64,000 bases of DNA from HGM04593 sp045636545 (GCA_045636545.1 JAZTXR010000099.1:14264-78263); one strand, 5' to 3'; shown: positions 53,626-62,227, counted from the stretch's first letter. Notes: generated from the sequence alone by a model not told the origin. Program-made: numbers and translations.

Positions 53626-55779
53626 ATGAAAACTTATCAGACTAACGAAATCAAGAACATTGCAATCGTAGGATGTTCCGGCTCTGGAAAAACCACTCTC
53701 ACAGAGGCTATGCTCTATGAGGGTGGAATCATTAAACGTAGAGGTACAATTGAGGCAAAGAACACCGTTAGTGACTACTTCCCTGTTGAGCAGGAGTATG
53801 GCTACTCGGTGTTTTCAACTGTATTCCAGATTGAGCAGGCTGGCAAGAAACTGAACCTTATTGATTGCCCGGGTTCCGATGACTTCGCCGGTAGTATGGT
53901 GAGCGCAATGACAGTTGCCGACCTGGCAATGATGGTCATCAACGGCCAGTATGGCGTTGAGGTGGGCACACAGAACTGCTACCGTTATGTGAAGAAGATG
54001 AAGAAGCCAATGATGTTCGTGGTCAATCAGGTAGACAATGAGAAGTGTGACTATGATACCATCATCGAACAGTTGCAGTCAATCTACGGCTCAAAGGTCG
54101 TTCCCGTGCAGTATCCATTGAATGCGGGTCCCGGTTTCAGCACCATCATCGACGTTCTGCTGATGAAGAAGCTTACCTACACTGGTGAGGGTCAGCCACC
54201 ACTTGTTGAGGATATCCCAGCCGGCGAGTTCGAGAAGGCAAAGGCTCTTCACATGGAGCTTGTGGAGAAGGCTGCCGAGAACGAGGAGGGTTTGATGGAC
54301 AAGTTCTTCGAGAGTGAGGAGTTGACAACCGACGAAATCCGTATGGGTGCACGTATGGGTCTTGAGACCGACAGCGTATATCCGGTGCTCTGTTGCTCGG
54401 CATCTACCGATGTTGCAGTGAGCCGTCTCCTCGAGTTCCTTGCAAACGTGGCTCCCGAAATCAATGATATGCCACAGCCTGTGGATGCCGATGGCGAGAC
54501 TGTTCCTTACAACAGCGAGGCTCCAACATCTGTCTTCTTCTACAAGACATCGGTGGAGCCGCACATCGGTGAGGTGAACTACTTCAAGGTGATGAGCGGT
54601 ACGTTAAAGGCCGGTGACGACCTTGTGAATGCCGACCGCGGCTCAAAGGAGCGCATTGCACAGTTGTTCTGCAGTGCAGGTGCAAACCGTGTGGCTGTCG
54701 AGGAACTGAAGGCCGGTGATTTGGGTTGTACAGTGAAACTGAAGGATATCAAGATTGGCAATACATTGAATGCCAAGGATTGCGCTCACAAGTTCGCTCT
54801 TGTCAAGTATCCGGCATCGAAATATTCACGTGCCATCAAGCCTGTGAACGAGTCTGAAATCGAGAAGATGATGCAGATTCTCAACCGTATGCACGAGGAG
54901 GATCCTACATGGCGCATCGAGCAGTCAAAGGAACTTCGCCAGACAATCGTTCATGGTCAGGGTGAGTTCCACTTGCGTACTTTGAAATGGCGCCTTGAGC
55001 ACGTTGAGAAGGTGATGGTGAAGTATGAGGAGCCGAAGATTCCTTATCGCGAGACAATTACCAAGGCTGCGCGTGCCGACTATCGTCACAAGAAACAGTC
55101 GGGTGGTGCCGGCCAGTTCGGTGAGGTTCACATGATTGTTGAGCCTTACGAGGATGGCAAGCCACTGCAGGAGGTTTATCGTTTTGGTGGTCAGGAGTTC
55201 AAGATCAATGCCAAGGCAACAGAGGAGGTTACACTCGAGTGGGGCGGCAAGCTGGTGTTTGTGAACAGTATTGTGGGTGGTAGCATTGATGCACGCTTCA
55301 TGCCTGCAATCCTCAAGGGTGTCATGGAGCGTATGGAACGTGGTCCGCTTACCGGCTCTTATGCACGCGACGTGCGCGTTATCGTATATGATGGCAAGAT
55401 GCACCCGGTTGATTCCAACGAGCTTTCATTCATGCTTGCAGGCCGCAATGCCTTCAGCGCGGCTTTCCGCGAGGCCGGTCCAAAGGTCCTTGAGCCTGTA
55501 TATGATGTTGAGGTATTCGTTCCATCGGACAAGATGGGTGACGTCATGAGTGACATCCAGGGACGTCGTGGTATGATTATGGGTATGGAGAGCGAGAACG
55601 GTTATGAGAAACTCGCGGCCAAGGTTCCTTTGAAGGAGATGGCTTCCTACTCAACCACACTCAGTTCACTCACCGGTGGCCGTGCTTCGTTCATTATGTC
55701 GCCATCGTCATACGAACTTGTTCCAGGCGATGTACAGAACAAGCTTGTCGAGGAACTTGCTGTAAAGGACGAGGAATAA
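53626..55779 (+). CDS. Elongation factor G paralog EF-G2 (degenerate GTPase centre)
   Basis: This 717-residue protein has all five EF-G domains, including domain IV with HKKQSGGAGQFGEV. The P-loop is GCSGSGKTT (16-24) instead of GHIDAGKTT. The switch I ERGITI motif is EYGYSV (57-62). The switch II DTPGHVDF is DCPGSDDF (80-87), so the catalytic His is Ser84. NKxD is NQVD. Bacteroides thetaiotaomicron has such an EF-G2, reported to support translation without GTP hydrolysis and to matter for gut fitness; this gene appears orthologous. It is monocistronic, with about 240 bases upstream and no clear consensus promoter close to the ATG. Confidence 0.92.
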   Translation: MKTYQTNEIKNIAIVGCSGSGKTTLTEAMLYEGGIIKRRGTIEAKNTVSDYFPVEQEYGYSVFSTVFQIEQAGKKLNLIDCPGSDDFAGSMVSAMTVADLAMMVINGQYGVEVGTQNCYRYVKKMKKPMMFVVNQVDNEKCDYDTIIEQLQSIYGSKVVPVQYPLNAGPGFSTIIDVLLMKKLTYTGEGQPPLVEDIPAGEFEKAKALHMELVEKAAENEEGLMDKFFESEELTTDEIRMGARMGLETDSVYPVLCCSASTDVAVSRLLEFLANVAPEINDMPQPVDADGETVPYNSEAPTSVFFYKTSVEPHIGEVNYFKVMSGTLKAGDDLVNADRGSKERIAQLFCSAGANRVAVEELKAGDLGCTVKLKDIKIGNTLNAKDCAHKFALVKYPASKYSRAIKPVNESEIEKMMQILNRMHEEDPTWRIEQSKELRQTIVHGQGEFHLRTLKWRLEHVEKVMVKYEEPKIPYRETITKAARADYRHKKQSGGAGQFGEVHMIVEPYEDGKPLQEVYRFGGQEFKINAKATEEVTLEWGGKLVFVNSIVGGSIDARFMPAILKGVMERMERGPLTGSYARDVRVIVYDGKMHPVDSNELSFMLAGRNAFSAAFREAGPKVLEPVYDVEVFVPSDKMGDVMSDIQGRRGMIMGMESENGYEKLAAKVPLKEMASYSTTLSSLTGGRASFIMSPSSYELVPGDVQNKLVEELAVKDEE

Positions 55780-55793
55780 TTGTAATGTACCTT

Positions 55794-55841
55794 ATAACAA
55801 GAGAAAAGGACAGGCAACAGCTTGTCCTTTTCTCTTGTTAT
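55794..55841 (+). terminator. Intrinsic terminator after EF-G2
   Basis: A 20-odd base-pair stem from ATAACAAGAGAAAAGGACA to its complement, with a four-base loop AACA region and a pyrimidine-rich 3' arm. Confidence 0.75.
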
Positions 55842-55964
55842 GTTAAATTGTGCCTGTTTTTAGTGAATTGTGCTGTATCTGTCTTATTTTAGTTGTTGAA
55901 ATCGTAATTAACAATTGTTGTTCTGTTAATTAATGAAAATTGTTTCAATTTCGTTGCCGTTTGG

Positions 55965-55997
55965 TTTGTATCTTTAAAAATGTAGTCTTTATATTTG
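55965..55997 (+). promoter_or_regulatory. Promoter of rprXY
   Basis: TTTG (55965-55968), 21 bases, TATATTTG (55990-55997). The rprX ATG at 56002 starts only 4 bases after the -7 box, so the transcript would be leaderless or nearly so. Confidence 0.65.
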
Positions 55998-56001
55998 CGT
56001 T

Positions 56002-57540
56002 ATGAAGAAGATGACTATCAGTGCAGTGGCCACCGTTATGGGTGTCTGTTTTGTAGCTTTGCTCTATTTGCAGGTTACATATATGAATATGCTTGTCGAT
56101 ATGCGCTTGGGACAGTTCTATGATGGGGCTCACCGAAGCCTGAGCAGGGTTGCGCATAAATTGGAGATGGACGAGGTGCGCAAGTATCTCAGCGAGGACA
56201 ACAGCGGCTATATAAAGAAAGGTAGCTTTGTGGGCGGCAATTCAATGGTTGTGCGCAGCTATACCACCTCGACCAATAACGGTGGTGTGGTCTCTACAAT
56301 AACGGTGAACACGGCCGTGCCGGCGAACCATCATCATCTCGATGAGGATTTCTTCATCAAGGATTTGAGCAAGGCACTCACGGTCAAGGAGGCGCAGCGC
56401 CTGCAGCAGGATGTGCTTAAGATGAGGGCAAAGTACCAGCGCGATGTGCTCGATGAGGTTATTTTCCACATGCTCGAGAGTTCCGGGACAAAGCCGTTGA
56501 AGAGCAGGATTGAGGATTTTGAGAACCTTGAGGATTATATTGCATCCGAACTCAAGAGCAACGGGTGCGATTTGCCGTTCGGTATCAGGCTGCTCGACCA
56601 TAATGGCCGCGACACAGTATACTGCAGCGTGACCGAGGAGTGTGGCAAGGTGATAAGGCAACCGCTCTTTGAGAATGACAATGCCGAGCGTGGCGCGATG
56701 CTCGAGGTCTGTTTCCCGAAGTCGGCGTTGAACAAATTTATATATGCTTCGGTTAAATTTATGTTACCGTCGCTCTTCTTTACGTTTGTCCTTTTGATAA
56801 CCTTTATGTTTACCCTCTACATGGCGGTAAGGCACAAGAGGATGACAAAGATGAAGAATGACTTTATAAACAATATGACCCACGAGTTCAAGACACCCAT
56901 CTCGGCAATCTCCCTTGCCGCGCAGATGCTGCAGGACGAGAGCGTGTCAAAGTCGCCCGAAATGTTCCAGCGACTCTCGGGAGTCATATCGAGTGAGACA
57001 AAGCGCCTGCGCTTCCAGGTGGACAAGGTGCTGCAGATGTCGATGTTCGATGACAAGAACACTGCGGCCTTGAACATGAAGGAACTTGATGCAAATGAAC
57101 TCATTGCCGGTATTGTGAACACCTTTGCAATGAAGGTGGGGCAGAGCGGTGGCTCCATAACGACATCGCTTGATGCTACCGACCCTTACATAAAGGTCGA
57201 TGAGATGCATTTCACCAACGTGGTCTTCAATCTGCTCGACAACGCCGTCAAGTACAAGAAGCACGATGTGTCCATTGAACTTGAAATCCACACCTCTAAT
57301 GCCGGCGGCAAGTTCGTGCTGACGGTCAAGGATAACGGCATTGGAATGAAAAAGGAGCATCTGAAGAAAATTTTCGACCGCTTCTACCGTGTGCACACTG
57401 GCAATGTCCACAATGTGAAGGGTTTCGGTCTTGGTCTGGCATACGTGAAGCAGATTGTAAGGGCGCACCGTGGAACGATACACGCCGAGAGTGAGAGTGG
57501 CGTGGGAACGACATTTGTAATTGTATTACCTTTAAAATAA
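56002..57540 (+). CDS. rprX: Sensor histidine kinase RprX
   Basis: This 512-residue inner-membrane kinase has TM1 at about 7-27, a periplasmic sensor domain to about residue 250, and TM2 at about 254-275. The H-box NNMTHEFKTPISAIS carries phosphoacceptor His294. It also has the N-box (FNLLDNAVKYKKHD) and G-boxes (VKDNGIGM, GFGLGLAYV). The start MKKMTIS aligns with the start of known RprX proteins, which supports the ATG at 56002 despite its closeness to the promoter. It is followed after 7 bases by its response regulator. Confidence 0.92.
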   Translation: MKKMTISAVATVMGVCFVALLYLQVTYMNMLVDMRLGQFYDGAHRSLSRVAHKLEMDEVRKYLSEDNSGYIKKGSFVGGNSMVVRSYTTSTNNGGVVSTITVNTAVPANHHHLDEDFFIKDLSKALTVKEAQRLQQDVLKMRAKYQRDVLDEVIFHMLESSGTKPLKSRIEDFENLEDYIASELKSNGCDLPFGIRLLDHNGRDTVYCSVTEECGKVIRQPLFENDNAERGAMLEVCFPKSALNKFIYASVKFMLPSLFFTFVLLITFMFTLYMAVRHKRMTKMKNDFINNMTHEFKTPISAISLAAQMLQDESVSKSPEMFQRLSGVISSETKRLRFQVDKVLQMSMFDDKNTAALNMKELDANELIAGIVNTFAMKVGQSGGSITTSLDATDPYIKVDEMHFTNVVFNLLDNAVKYKKHDVSIELEIHTSNAGGKFVLTVKDNGIGMKKEHLKKIFDRFYRVHTGNVHNVKGFGLGLAYVKQIVRAHRGTIHAESESGVGTTFVIVLPLK

Positions 57541-57547
57541 TTTTATT

Positions 57548-58249
57548 ATGGAAGAGAAACAGAGAATTTTGCTATGCGAGGACGATGAGAACCTGGGTAT
57601 GCTTTTGCGTGAATACCTTCAGGCGAAGGGTTATTATGCCGAGCTTTGTCCCGATGGCGATGCAGGATATAATGCTTTCCTTAAAGGCAAGTTCGATTTG
57701 TGCGTGCTTGACGTGATGATGCCAATCAAGGATGGTTTCACCCTTGCTCAGGAGATACGTGCCGTGAACCCGGAGATACCCATCATATTCCTCACTGCAA
57801 AGTCATTGAACGAGGATATTCTTGAGGGATTCAAGATTGGTGCCGACGATTACATTACAAAGCCTTTCAGCATGGAGGTGCTTGTGGTGCGCATCGAGAC
57901 TGTGCTGCGCCGCGTGTGTGGCAAGAAGAACAAGGAGAACGTGCTCTACAAGATCGGGCGTTTCCAGTTCGATACCCAGAAGCAGGTCCTTTCAATCGAT
58001 GACCAGCAGACAAAGCTCACAACCAAGGAGTCGGAACTGTTGAGCCTGCTTTGTGCTCACCGCAACGAGATTCTGCAGCGTGACTATGCACTCAAGACTG
58101 TGTGGACCGATGACAACTACTTCAATGCCCGCAGTATGGACGTGTATATCACCAAGCTGCGCAAGCACCTGAAGGCCGATGACAACATTGAAATCATCAA
58201 TATCCACGGCAAGGGTTACAAACTTATCGCGCCCGAGGTTGAGGAGTGA
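57548..58249 (+). CDS. rprY: OmpR-family response regulator RprY
   Basis: This 233-residue protein has a receiver domain (residues 1-120) with the acidic pair EDDE near residue 10, phosphoacceptor Asp55 in LCVLDVMMP, and Lys in ITKPFS. A C-terminal winged helix follows (KLTTKESELLSLLCAHRNEI, YFNARSMDVYITKLRKHLK, GKGYKLI). It is very close to Bacteroides RprY. In Porphyromonas and Bacteroides the system responds to oxidative and envelope stress and represses or activates metabolic and stress genes. Co-transcribed with rprX. Confidence 0.93.
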   Translation: MEEKQRILLCEDDENLGMLLREYLQAKGYYAELCPDGDAGYNAFLKGKFDLCVLDVMMPIKDGFTLAQEIRAVNPEIPIIFLTAKSLNEDILEGFKIGADDYITKPFSMEVLVVRIETVLRRVCGKKNKENVLYKIGRFQFDTQKQVLSIDDQQTKLTTKESELLSLLCAHRNEILQRDYALKTVWTDDNYFNARSMDVYITKLRKHLKADDNIEIINIHGKGYKLIAPEVEE

Positions 58250-58260
58250 TGTGGCCGATA

Positions 58261-58320
58261 GCACAAGAGAGAAAAAAGATTAGCGCCCTAATGAGCGCTA
58301 ATCTTTTTTCTCTCTTGTGC
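58261..58320. terminator. Bidirectional terminator, 26-bp perfect stem
   Basis: Arms 58261-58286 and 58295-58320 pair exactly around CCTAATGA; six-A and six-T tracts lie within the arms. It separates convergent rprY and the small membrane protein. Confidence 0.85.
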
Positions 58321-58351
58321 AGGATGCATCCCGTGCCAGGGACGGTTCATC

Positions 58352-58546
58352 TTACTTCTTTGTAATCTCGTCGTTGATTGCCTTCTTGCCTGCAAAGACG
58401 TATGTTATAATTCCAGCGATAACCAATCCCGCAGAACCGAAACTGATTGCGTTGCTGTTGTTCCACGCCATTGTCATACTCAATGAAATGAGTACTGCGC
58501 CAACGATGATGAGAATGAAACCGATGAGCTGAATCTTTTTTGCCAT
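58352..58546 (-). CDS. Small two-helix membrane protein
   Basis: This 64-residue protein is MAKK followed by two membrane helices (about 6-26 and 38-54) joined by a short polar loop NNSNAIS, with a lysine-rich C-terminus GKKAINDEITKK. The positive-inside rule puts both ends in the cytoplasm. Good codon use, a clean start (AAAAAAGATTCAGCT on the complement) and a dedicated terminator support it as a real gene. No known family recognised. Confidence 0.65.
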   Translation of the reverse strand: MAKKIQLIGFILIIVGAVLISLSMTMAWNNSNAISFGSAGLVIAGIITYVFAGKKAINDEITKK

Positions 58547-58753
58547 AGTGCTATATGTTTTTTATTATATTCTTTCTGCAAAGAAACGCATAATTCTCAA
58601 GAGAACGAAATTTTTTTATGAAAAATAGTTGTTTTTTGGCGCAAATAGTGTCCGCATCCTGCTTTTTTGTCTCAAAAACGGTCTTTCCCATTGTCCGGCA
58701 GTGCCTGTAAGGCGCTATTTGGTGCTGCTTTGGCAAAAAGATTGCAAATGGCT

Positions 58754-58783
58754 TTTGTGTTTAAGAAAAATTGTCTATCTTTG
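58754..58783 (+). promoter_or_regulatory. Promoter of rpsF-rpsR-rplI
   Basis: TTTG (58754-58757), 18 bases, TATCTTTG (58776-58783); the leader is about 42 bases. Confidence 0.75.
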
Positions 58784-58831
58784 CACCCGCGTTTAGTAAA
58801 AACGATTGTTTAACCAATTTATTAATTAAAA

Positions 58832-59173
58832 ATGAATCAATACGAGACCGTTTTCATTTTGACTCCCGTTTTGTCTGATGCTCAGATGAAGGAAGCGGTA
58901 GAGAAGTTCAAGGGCATTCTCACTGCTGAAGGTGCTGAGATTGTCAATGAGGAGAACTGGGGTTTGAAGAAGCTTGCTTACCCCATCGAGAAGAAGACCA
59001 CTGGCTTCTATGTAATGTTCGAGTTCAATGCAGAGCCTAAGGTTATTTCAAAGTTGGAGTTGCAGTACCGTCGTGACGAGCGCGTTATTCGCTCTTTGGT
59101 TGTTAAGTTGGACAAGTATGCTGCTGAGTATGCTGCCAAGAGAAGAAATTTAAAAGGTAATAAGGAGAACTAA
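58832..59173 (+). CDS. rpsF: 30S ribosomal protein S6
   Basis: This 113-residue ribosomal protein starts MNQYETVFILTPVLSD. It has the ferredoxin-like core, with NWGLKKLAYPIEKKTTGFY and YRRDERVIRSLVVKLDKYA. It pairs with S18 on the 30S platform. First gene of the conserved rpsF-rpsR-rplI operon; rpsR follows after 2 bases. Confidence 0.98.
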   Translation: MNQYETVFILTPVLSDAQMKEAVEKFKGILTAEGAEIVNEENWGLKKLAYPIEKKTTGFYVMFEFNAEPKVISKLELQYRRDERVIRSLVVKLDKYAAEYAAKRRNLKGNKEN

Positions 59174-59175
59174 TT

Positions 59176-59445
59176 ATGGCACAGACACCTTCAGAAATCA
59201 GATATTTGACTCCTCCTACAGTGGATGTCAAGAAGAAGAAATATTGCCGTTTCAAGAAGAACGGTATTAAGTATATCGACTACAAGGATCCCGAGTTCTT
59301 GAAGAAGTTCCTGAACGAGCAGGGTAAACTTCTCCCACGTCGCATCACAGGTACTTCTTTGAAGTTCCAGCGCCGTATTGCACAGGCTGTTAAGCGTGCA
59401 CGTCACTTGGCTTTGCTGCCTTTTGTTACTGATATGATGAAATAA
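59176..59445 (+). CDS. rpsR: 30S ribosomal protein S18
   Basis: This 89-residue ribosomal protein contains KKYCRFKKNGIKYIDYKDPEFLKKFL and the RNA-binding segment LPRRITGTSLKFQRRIAQAVKRARHLALLPF. It uses a single Cys. Length and motifs are typical. It lies between S6 and L9 in the classic order. Confidence 0.98.
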   Translation: MAQTPSEIRYLTPPTVDVKKKKYCRFKKNGIKYIDYKDPEFLKKFLNEQGKLLPRRITGTSLKFQRRIAQAVKRARHLALLPFVTDMMK

Positions 59446-59459
59446 TAGGAGGAATAATT

Positions 59460-59906
59460 ATGGAGCTTATATTGAAAGAGGATGTAATCAACTTGGGTTA
59501 CAAAGACGATATCGTTAAGGTAAAGGACGGTTATGGCCGTAATTATTTGATTCCTACAGGCAAGGCAGTTATCGCTAGCGAGTCTGCAAAGAAGGTACTT
59601 GCCGAGAACTTGCGCCAGCGCGCTCACAAGTTGGCTAAGATTAAGGCCGATGCTGAGGCTCTTGCAGCTAAGTTCGAGGGTGTTTCTTTGACAATCGCTA
59701 CAAAGGTGAGCGCTACAGGTGCCGTTTACGGTTCAGTAGGTGCTATCCAGATTGCCGAGGAGCTTGCAAAGCTCGGTCTCGAGATCGACCGCAAGACTAT
59801 CTTCGTTTCTGCAGTTAAGGAAATCGGTTCTTATGAGGCGACAGTTAAGTTGCACAAGGAGGTTGCCGTTAAGGTTCCTTTCACTGTAGTTGCTGAGGCA
59901 GAATAA
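59460..59906 (+). CDS. rplI: 50S ribosomal protein L9
   Basis: This 148-residue ribosomal protein has the N-terminal RNA-binding domain (MELILKEDVINLGYKDDIVKVKDGYGRNYLIP). A long connecting helix (AHKLAKIKADAEALAAKFEG) and a C-terminal domain (AVYGSVGAIQIAEELAKLGLEIDRKTI) follow. GGAGGAATAATT just before the ATG is one of the few Shine-Dalgarno-like sites in the window. Confidence 0.98.
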   Translation: MELILKEDVINLGYKDDIVKVKDGYGRNYLIPTGKAVIASESAKKVLAENLRQRAHKLAKIKADAEALAAKFEGVSLTIATKVSATGAVYGSVGAIQIAEELAKLGLEIDRKTIFVSAVKEIGSYEATVKLHKEVAVKVPFTVVAEAE

Positions 59907-59928
59907 TTGCAGCTTTATAATACAACAG

Positions 59929-59956
59929 ATGGCGATGCTTTTACGGGTGTCGCCAT
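59929..59956 (+). terminator. Intrinsic terminator after rplI
   Basis: Stem ATGGCGA / TCGCCAT followed by TTTTTTG. Confidence 0.8.
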
Positions 59957-59972
59957 TTTTTGTGTCTGAAAT

Positions 59973-60003
59973 TTTGCCTTTATACAATATATTGCTATCT
60001 TCG
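59973..60003 (+). promoter_or_regulatory. Promoter of the cobalamin-regulated btuB-btuG operon
   Basis: TTTG (59973-59976), 19 bases, TATCTTCG (59996-60003). Transcription should begin near 60010, at the 5' edge of the riboswitch. Confidence 0.8.
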
Positions 60004-60009
60004 CAAGCG

Positions 60010-60182
60010 ATTATGGTGTAACCGTTGCTCCGCAGCGGCGGTTAGTAAAAGGGAATCCGGTGCAAGTCCGAAACTATACCCGTAGCTGTAAGTTCGTTGA
60101 GTCCTTGGCGTTCAATAGCCACTGCTCCTTTGTGGGTGGGAAGGTGTCAAGGGGAACAAGTCAGAAAACCTGCCATTTTCAT
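60010..60182 (+). ncRNA. Cobalamin (B12) riboswitch aptamer
   Basis: The defining conserved blocks occur in order: GGTTAGTAAAAGGGAA (about 60040-60055), CCGGTGCAAGTCCG, the core ACCCGTAGCTGTAA (around 60078-60091), GCCACTG near 60120, GGGTGGGAAGGTG near 60137-60150, and AAGTCAGAAAACCTGCC at about 60160-60176. This is the full class I adenosylcobalamin-type architecture. It lies directly between a consensus promoter and btuB, so B12 is expected to switch off the uptake genes downstream. Confidence 0.95.
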
Positions 60183-60187
60183 TATGT

Positions 60188-60219
60188 TTTATAAAAACCC
60201 CGGGTAAGGGTTTTATAAA
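60188..60219 (+). promoter_or_regulatory. Start-codon-occluding hairpin (riboswitch expression platform)
   Basis: TTTAT(A)AAAACCC (60188-60200) pairs with GGGTTTTATAAA (60208-60219), with one bulged A at 60193 and loop CGGGTAA. The 3' arm ends in the A of the btuB ATG. No U-run follows, so control by hiding the start site rather than by termination is more likely. Confidence 0.6.
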
Positions 60220-62204
60220 TGCTTTATATGCTAAGGGTTTTTTATCTCTTTTTTGTTTGTTGCACGCTGTTTTGTGCTACAGCTTTGTCGGCTCAACAGC
60301 AGGATACGTTGCATTGCCTCCTTCCCGAGGTGGATGCGGTAGATGCGCTGTTGCCCGATGCCGTGACATCGGCTGTGCCTCTGCGCCGTGTGTCGCGTGA
60401 TGACATGCATCGTTTGGGCTTTGCGGGTCTGCCCGATGTACTCAAGTATATGTCGGGTGCCAGTGTGCGCGATTATGGCGGTGTCGGTGGTCTCAAAACA
60501 GTGTCGGTGCGCGGCATGGGGGCAAAACACACGGCTGTCAGCTATGACGGTGTTGTGGTTACCGATGCCCAGAGTGGCGTGGTCGATGTTGGGCGCTTCC
60601 CTTTGAATAACCTCTCGGCCATGACGTTGGCTATGGGGCAGGGGGCTGCTGCTTTGCGCAGTGCGCGCGAGTGTTCGGCATCGGCGCTTCTGGCATTGCA
60701 AAGTATGTTGCCGGCAAGGACGGTTACTGATGTCGGTGTTAAAGGCGGCTCTTTCGGCTATGCTTCAGCATCCATCTATCATCGTTATAAGCCTGCTGGC
60801 CGTTGGGGCTTGGCTTTTAATGGTGATTATCTGCGCAGCGACGGTATGTATCCCTTTACTCTTGTCAATGCGGGGCTTTCGACCCGCGAGAGGCGGCGCG
60901 ACAGCGACATCGATGCTTTCACGCTTGAGGCCAATGCCGATGCCTGGCTGGGTGCCGGGCGGCTCGATGCCAAAGTCTACTGCTATCTTTCGGAGCGTGG
61001 TCTGCCGGGTGCTGTGAATCTCTATAATAAGGAAAACCGTGAGCGGCTGTGGAACAGGAGTGTTTTTGCACAGGCGAAATACGCCGCATCTTTGGGTAGT
61101 GTATGGGATGTGCAGGCACTCTTCAAATACGATTACAGCTATTCCCGTTACCGTGAGGTGAGTGCCAACTATGCATCGGGCGAGCAGGTCGATGTCAACA
61201 TTCAGAACGAGTGTTATGCATCGTTCGCCGCCTTGTATTCTCCGCTGTCGGCTCTCAAGGTGTCAATGGCTGCCGATGCTGCATATACAATGCTCAAGAA
61301 TAACTTTGTCGACAGCAAGGCGCCGCGCCGTATGTCGTCATGGGCTGTGGCTTCTGCCGAGTATGGGTTGCGCCGTTTCAGGTTTACAGCATCGCTGCTG
61401 GCAACGTATATTGCCGATGAGGTTGAGCGGGGCGAGGGCATGTCGCCTTTCTTCCGTCTGTCGCCCTCGTTGGCAGTTGTGGTATCACCCTTTGAGAGTG
61501 ATATGCTGCATTTGCGCGCCTCGTTCAAGGATGCCTGTCGTGTGCCTACTTTTGCCGACCTCTACTATCTGCGCCTTGGAAATGTGGGACTCAAACCCGA
61601 GAAGGCAACGCAATACAATGTGGGTGCCACGTTCTATTTTGCCGGTAGCGGACTGCTGAGGAGTCTTGCCCTTTCGGCCGATGGTTATTATAATAATGTC
61701 CGCGACAAGATTGTTGCCCTGCCCACGATGTATGTTTGGCGAATGATGAATTTTGGCGAGGCCGACATCTGGGGTGCTGACGTCTCTGCATCACTTTGTG
61801 TCGGGCTGGCAAAGAAAGTCTCTATTCTACTCGATGCGAATTACTCGTTCCAGTATGCCGTGGATGTTACCGATGCTTCGGCAAAGAACTATCGCCACCA
61901 GCTGCCTTATACTCCGCGCCACTCAGGTTCTTTAACCCTCTCGATTGAGAATCCGATAGTCAATGTCTCCTATCTGCTCTCTGCTGTGGGCGAGCGTTAT
62001 ATGTTGCCGCAAAACACGGCGCGTAACCTTATGGAGGGGTATTTTGAGCATGGCGTGTCGCTGAATCGCAGTTTTAAATTCAGTGGGGTGGGGCTGCGCC
62101 TGCAGGCCGATTTGCTCAACATTTCAAACGAACAATACGAGGTGATAAAGAATTATCCGATGCCCGGCTTTCAGTGGAGGCTTTCTGCGCGTGTGGACTT
62201 TTAA
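60219..62204 (+). CDS. btuB: TonB-dependent vitamin B12 receptor (BtuB-like)
   Basis: This 661-residue outer-membrane receptor has a signal peptide (1-25, LSAQ). The plug domain (about 50-150) has LPDVLKYMSGASVRDYGGVGGLKTVSVRGMG-type TonB-receptor motifs and TAVSYDGVVV. The 22-strand barrel contains FRLSPSLAVVV, FADLYYLRLGNVGLKPEKATQYNVG, and a terminal strand ending in RVDF. It is shorter than E. coli-like SusC proteins and has no carboxypeptidase-like N-terminal extension. The cobalamin riboswitch upstream and the BtuG-like lipoprotein downstream identify the ligand as B12 or a related corrinoid. Confidence 0.9.
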   Translation: MLYMLRVFYLFFVCCTLFCATALSAQQQDTLHCLLPEVDAVDALLPDAVTSAVPLRRVSRDDMHRLGFAGLPDVLKYMSGASVRDYGGVGGLKTVSVRGMGAKHTAVSYDGVVVTDAQSGVVDVGRFPLNNLSAMTLAMGQGAAALRSARECSASALLALQSMLPARTVTDVGVKGGSFGYASASIYHRYKPAGRWGLAFNGDYLRSDGMYPFTLVNAGLSTRERRRDSDIDAFTLEANADAWLGAGRLDAKVYCYLSERGLPGAVNLYNKENRERLWNRSVFAQAKYAASLGSVWDVQALFKYDYSYSRYREVSANYASGEQVDVNIQNECYASFAALYSPLSALKVSMAADAAYTMLKNNFVDSKAPRRMSSWAVASAEYGLRRFRFTASLLATYIADEVERGEGMSPFFRLSPSLAVVVSPFESDMLHLRASFKDACRVPTFADLYYLRLGNVGLKPEKATQYNVGATFYFAGSGLLRSLALSADGYYNNVRDKIVALPTMYVWRMMNFGEADIWGADVSASLCVGLAKKVSILLDANYSFQYAVDVTDASAKNYRHQLPYTPRHSGSLTLSIENPIVNVSYLLSAVGERYMLPQNTARNLMEGYFEHGVSLNRSFKFSGVGLRLQADLLNISNEQYEVIKNYPMPGFQWRLSARVDF

Positions 62205-62227
62205 CTAACTTCTAAATATATAAGTCT

